Positions 61,647 through 64,000 of a stretch of DNA of 64,000 nucleotides are shown in pieces. The notes under the pieces are model-generated. The model was not told the origin of the DNA, ran no database searches, and worked only from the letters and a program-made list of their open reading frames with translations. Every line of letters begins with the position of its first letter. Positions within the stretch are counted from its first letter, which is position 1. Origin of the DNA: DASZIT01 sp963770635 (GTDB lineage: Bacteria > Actinomycetota > Acidimicrobiia > Acidimicrobiales > RAAP-2); NCBI GenBank assembly GCA_963770635.1, contig CAVYQI010000003.1:248001-312000 (forward strand), given 5' to 3'. A program made the translations under genes and the position numbers.

Positions 61647-61985
61647 TCAGGCCTCGGCGGCGGGAGCCTCGGGGTCGGCCTCCGGCGGAACCACGGCTTC
61701 CTCGGGCACCCCGAGATCCCATTCGAGGGTGATGTTCTCCCGCTCGGCATCGCGGATCACCCGCTCACGGTTGCGCCGGTACTGCGGATCGTGCGGAGGG
61801 AGCAGGACCAACCGGGCCATGGTCCGATGGCGGAACGCCTCGATCAGCTCGGGATCCCCGAAGTCGGACTGCACCTCCCAGTGCGGGGCAACCGGTCCGA
61901 GGTACACCACCCGCACGTGGCCGACCGGCGGCTGAGGTTCCTCGCCCTCTTCCGGGACGGTCGGTTCATCGGTGACCGGGGTCAT
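61647..61985 (-). CDS. Small acidic protein of unknown function
   Basis: 112 aa. Acidic Pro/Glu-rich ends flank a central part 'VRVVYLGPVAPHWEVQSDFGDPELIEAFRHRTMARLVLLPPHDPQYRRNRERV' (seen as blocks VRVVYLGPVAPHWEV, ELIEAFRHRTMARLVLLPP, QYRRNRERV). Coding is supported by its position between two good genes and by codon usage. No family recognised. Confidence 0.65.
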   Translation of the reverse strand: MTPVTDEPTVPEEGEEPQPPVGHVRVVYLGPVAPHWEVQSDFGDPELIEAFRHRTMARLVLLPPHDPQYRRNRERVIRDAERENITLEWDLGVPEEAVVPPEADPEAPAAEA

Positions 61986-62020
61986 GGTGGTGGTTCCTCC
62001 TCGAGATTGAGGGAGTCAGC

Positions 62021-63520
62021 CTAGCCCCCGGAGGGATTGGCCCCGAGCGTGACGCTGACCGTCATCTTGGTGGCGCCCCGGTAGATCCCCACGCTGACGT
62101 GGTCGCCGGGCTTGAGCGGATGGATGGCCGCGGTCAGGGCGTCGGCCGTCTGGATGGCGGTCCCGTTGAAGGAGACGATCACGTCGTTGATCTGGAGTCC
62201 GGCCTTGTCCGCCGGGCTCCCCGACTGCACCGATTCCACCAGCGCCCCCGAGGATGGGGTCAGGTGGTCCAGCTGCTGGAGGGCGGGAGTCACCGAGAAG
62301 ACCGACACCCCCATGAAGGCCGAGTTGGCCACCACGGTGGGCTGGGGACTGGCGTTCCCCGCTCCCCCGGGGCCGCCCTGCCGCAACTCGGCCAGCCGGG
62401 GCTTGATCAGGTCGATGGGGATGGCGAACCCGATGTTCTGGGCGGGGGCGTTGCCGGAACTGCTCGAGGCCACCGCGGTGTTCATGGCAATGACCTGGGC
62501 CTGGTCGTTGACCAGCGGGCCTCCGGAGTTCCCCGGGTTGATGGCCGCGTCGGTCTGCAGGAGCCCGGAGAGGTTCTCGGTCTGCCCGCTGTCGTTCTGG
62601 GCCGACAGCGAGCGGTTGAGGGCGGACACGATCCCTTCGGTGACGGTGGGGCCGCCGGCCAGGGCCAGGGCATTGCCGATGGCCAGCACCGAGTCGCCCA
62701 CCTGGCTCTGGGCCGAGTCGCCCAGGGTGACGGTGGGGAGGTTGGACTCATTGTCGATCTGCACCAGCGCCAGGTCATTGCCCGGGTCGGTGCCGACCAC
62801 ATGGGCGGAGAGCTGCTTGGTCTGCCCGAACAGCGAGACGGTCAGGCTGGTGGCTCCGGTGACCACGTGGTCGTTGGTCAACACCTCCCCCTGGGGGGTG
62901 ATGATCATCCCGGTCCCGGCCGCCTGGACGAAGTCGCCGGAGGAGGCCCCGGACTGGCTGTCGATGGACACCACCGCTGGCTCGACGGTGGCCAGGATGG
63001 CCTGGACATCCTGGACCGGGGGCAGGACACTCCGATTCGGGAAGTACGACTTGATGATGGTCTGCTGGCTGCCGATCCCCACCGTGGCCCCGACCACCGA
63101 ACCGACCGCCGCCGCCAACACCGCGGTCACGATGACCACCAGGAGCCAGTTGCGACGGGTGAGCGAGTGACGCACCACCCGGGTCGGGGCGAACGGCTGG
63201 GGATACCCGTAGGGGTAGGGGCCGCCGGGGGGGCCGTAGCCGCCGCCATAGGCGGGATAGCCCGGGGGTGGGCCGTAGGGCGGGTAGGTGACCGGGTAGA
63301 CGGGGACGGCGTTCCCGTGCGGGGTCGGGCTCTCCGGGTGTCCCGGGGCCGGTGGAGATGGTGCAGAAGGCTCGGCAGGTGCAGAAAGTGGCGCCGATGG
63401 TACGCTCTGTGGTGGCCCCTCGCCCCCTTCGGGACCCGGACCGGCACGTTCCGCCACCCCCGGTTCCGGTCCTTCATAAGAAGGGCCTGGTCCCCGATAA
63501 GAAAATTGTGAGGATTCCAT
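62021..63520 (-). CDS. HtrA/DegP-like serine protease with PDZ domain
   Basis: 499 aa from ATG 63520. A Pro/Gly/Tyr-rich cytoplasmic N-terminus (about 115 aa), one membrane helix ('WLLVVIVTAVLAAAVGSVVGA'), then a complete S1C protease: His in 'LTNDHVVTGATSL', Asp in 'TDPGNDLALVQI', Ser in 'AINPGNSGGPLVND'. The C-terminal PDZ reads 'SPADKAGLQINDVIVSFNGTAIQTADAL'. Envelope quality control outside the membrane. Divergent from whiB. Confidence 0.94.
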   Translation of the reverse strand: MESSQFSYRGPGPSYEGPEPGVAERAGPGPEGGEGPPQSVPSAPLSAPAEPSAPSPPAPGHPESPTPHGNAVPVYPVTYPPYGPPPGYPAYGGGYGPPGGPYPYGYPQPFAPTRVVRHSLTRRNWLLVVIVTAVLAAAVGSVVGATVGIGSQQTIIKSYFPNRSVLPPVQDVQAILATVEPAVVSIDSQSGASSGDFVQAAGTGMIITPQGEVLTNDHVVTGATSLTVSLFGQTKQLSAHVVGTDPGNDLALVQIDNESNLPTVTLGDSAQSQVGDSVLAIGNALALAGGPTVTEGIVSALNRSLSAQNDSGQTENLSGLLQTDAAINPGNSGGPLVNDQAQVIAMNTAVASSSSGNAPAQNIGFAIPIDLIKPRLAELRQGGPGGAGNASPQPTVVANSAFMGVSVFSVTPALQQLDHLTPSSGALVESVQSGSPADKAGLQINDVIVSFNGTAIQTADALTAAIHPLKPGDHVSVGIYRGATKMTVSVTLGANPSGG

Positions 63521-63644
63521 CAACAATTACCCGTTTCGTACCGTAGACCAAGTAGGGATGGGACAATAGCCGTGTAACTGATGGCGGAGACAGTGCGCAG
63601 ACTCGAATTGACGCACCGGCGACCGCCACCTCGGATCGGAGAGC

Positions 63645-63893
63645 ATGATGGATACGACATGGATGAGCGAGGGCAAGTGCCGGGAACTCTCCCCCACGGT
63701 GTTCTTCCCCAGTGACGGCATCGGGGTGCAGGCCGCCCAGCGCATCTGTGCCGAGTGCTCGGTCGCCGATGTCTGCCTGCAGTATGCCCTCGACGAGCGG
63801 GTCGACCACGGCGTGTGGGGCGGGAAGTCCGAGCGCGAACGACGTCGGATCCTCCGCCGGCGGCGTCTCGGCCATACCGCGGTCAGGGTCTGA
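63645..63893 (+). CDS. WhiB-family iron-sulfur transcriptional regulator
   Basis: 82 aa. Four Cys ligands of the 4Fe-4S cluster are in place: 'SEGKCREL', 'RICAECSVADVCLQYAL', followed by the G[VI]WGG turn 'GVWGGKSERERRRI' and a basic C-terminal tail for DNA contact. WhiB proteins bind the housekeeping sigma factor. Start ATG 63645 (63648 also possible). The short form with little N-terminal extension resembles WhiB2/WhiB1-type proteins. Confidence 0.93.
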   Translation: MMDTTWMSEGKCRELSPTVFFPSDGIGVQAAQRICAECSVADVCLQYALDERVDHGVWGGKSERERRRILRRRRLGHTAVRV

Positions 63894-63928
63894 CCTGACC
63901 GGCACTCCTCGGCGGGCCTGAACTCCCG

Positions 63929-64000
63929 GTGCTCACCGAGTGCGTCGTCAACATCAGCGAGGGTCGTGACGCCGACCTCATCCGGGAGATCGGCGATCGG
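63929..64000 (+). CDS. N-terminus of glutamate formiminotransferase-like protein (truncated by window edge)
   Basis: GTG 63929 opens VLTECVVNISEGRDADLIRE, the conserved start of formiminotransferases (ECVxNxSEGRD), which transfer the formimino group to tetrahydrofolate in histidine degradation. Only 24 codons are visible. It lies 35 bases after whiB. Confidence 0.7.
   Translation, partial: MLTECVVNISEGRDADLIREIGDR

Overview
The window is high-GC DNA that reads as an actinobacterial chromosome. The markers are a WhiB protein, a UPF0182 membrane protein, a YlbL-type PDZ/Lon protease, a DivIVA-domain protein, an ECF41 and an ECF42 sigma factor, and a Prim-PolC/LigC-type repair cassette. The gene mix would suit a soil or freshwater Acidimicrobiia-like lineage; the class-level guess is inference. 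No CRISPR array, rRNA, transposase, integrase or Ku gene was seen.

Layout. 0-24 kb is mostly housekeeping and repair: a beta-propeller lipoprotein, a UvrD/PcrA helicase, a P450-TetR pair, a NarL-type two-component system, an FAD oxidase, the large helicase Lhr, thioesterases, and a repair block at 18.6-22.6 kb holding an AEP polymerase, a polymerase-less PolX-like PHP protein, an ATP-dependent ligase and a 5'-3' exonuclease. 22.7-51 kb is an accessory region of small redox and detoxification genes, each next to its own regulator (ECF41, AraC, TetR, PadR, MarR, ECF42). It also holds a second ATP-dependent ligase, a rifamycin phosphotransferase with a rifamycin-associated element upstream, several gene relics, and a roughly 4-kb segment bounded by 80-bp imperfect direct repeats, one of which overlaps the 3' end of tRNA-fMet. 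51-64 kb is core envelope and proteolysis: UPF0182, a DivIVA protein with a phage Mu F-like tail, YlbL, a HEAT protein, MreB, a degenerate PDZ protease, a zincin-like protein, HtrA, WhiB and the start of a formiminotransferase.

Reading-frame integrity. Twelve genes are intact except for one single-base frameshift. Eleven are one-base insertions, mostly in short G, C or A runs, and removing one base restores a family-typical protein each time. This looks more like consensus error than gene death, so I annotate those as interrupted CDS over the full restored span. Genuine relics (truncations, nonsense codons, fusions of unrelated fragments) are marked pseudogene.

Regulatory logic read from sequence: two back-to-back ECF41-type promoters at the sigJ/CMD locus, paired operator-like repeats at both divergent TetR loci, a MarR palindrome at its own promoter and at a neighbouring promoter, and 1-4 nt stop/start overlaps in P450-TetR, kinase-regulator, PadR-ABC and YciI-ECF42 pairs.
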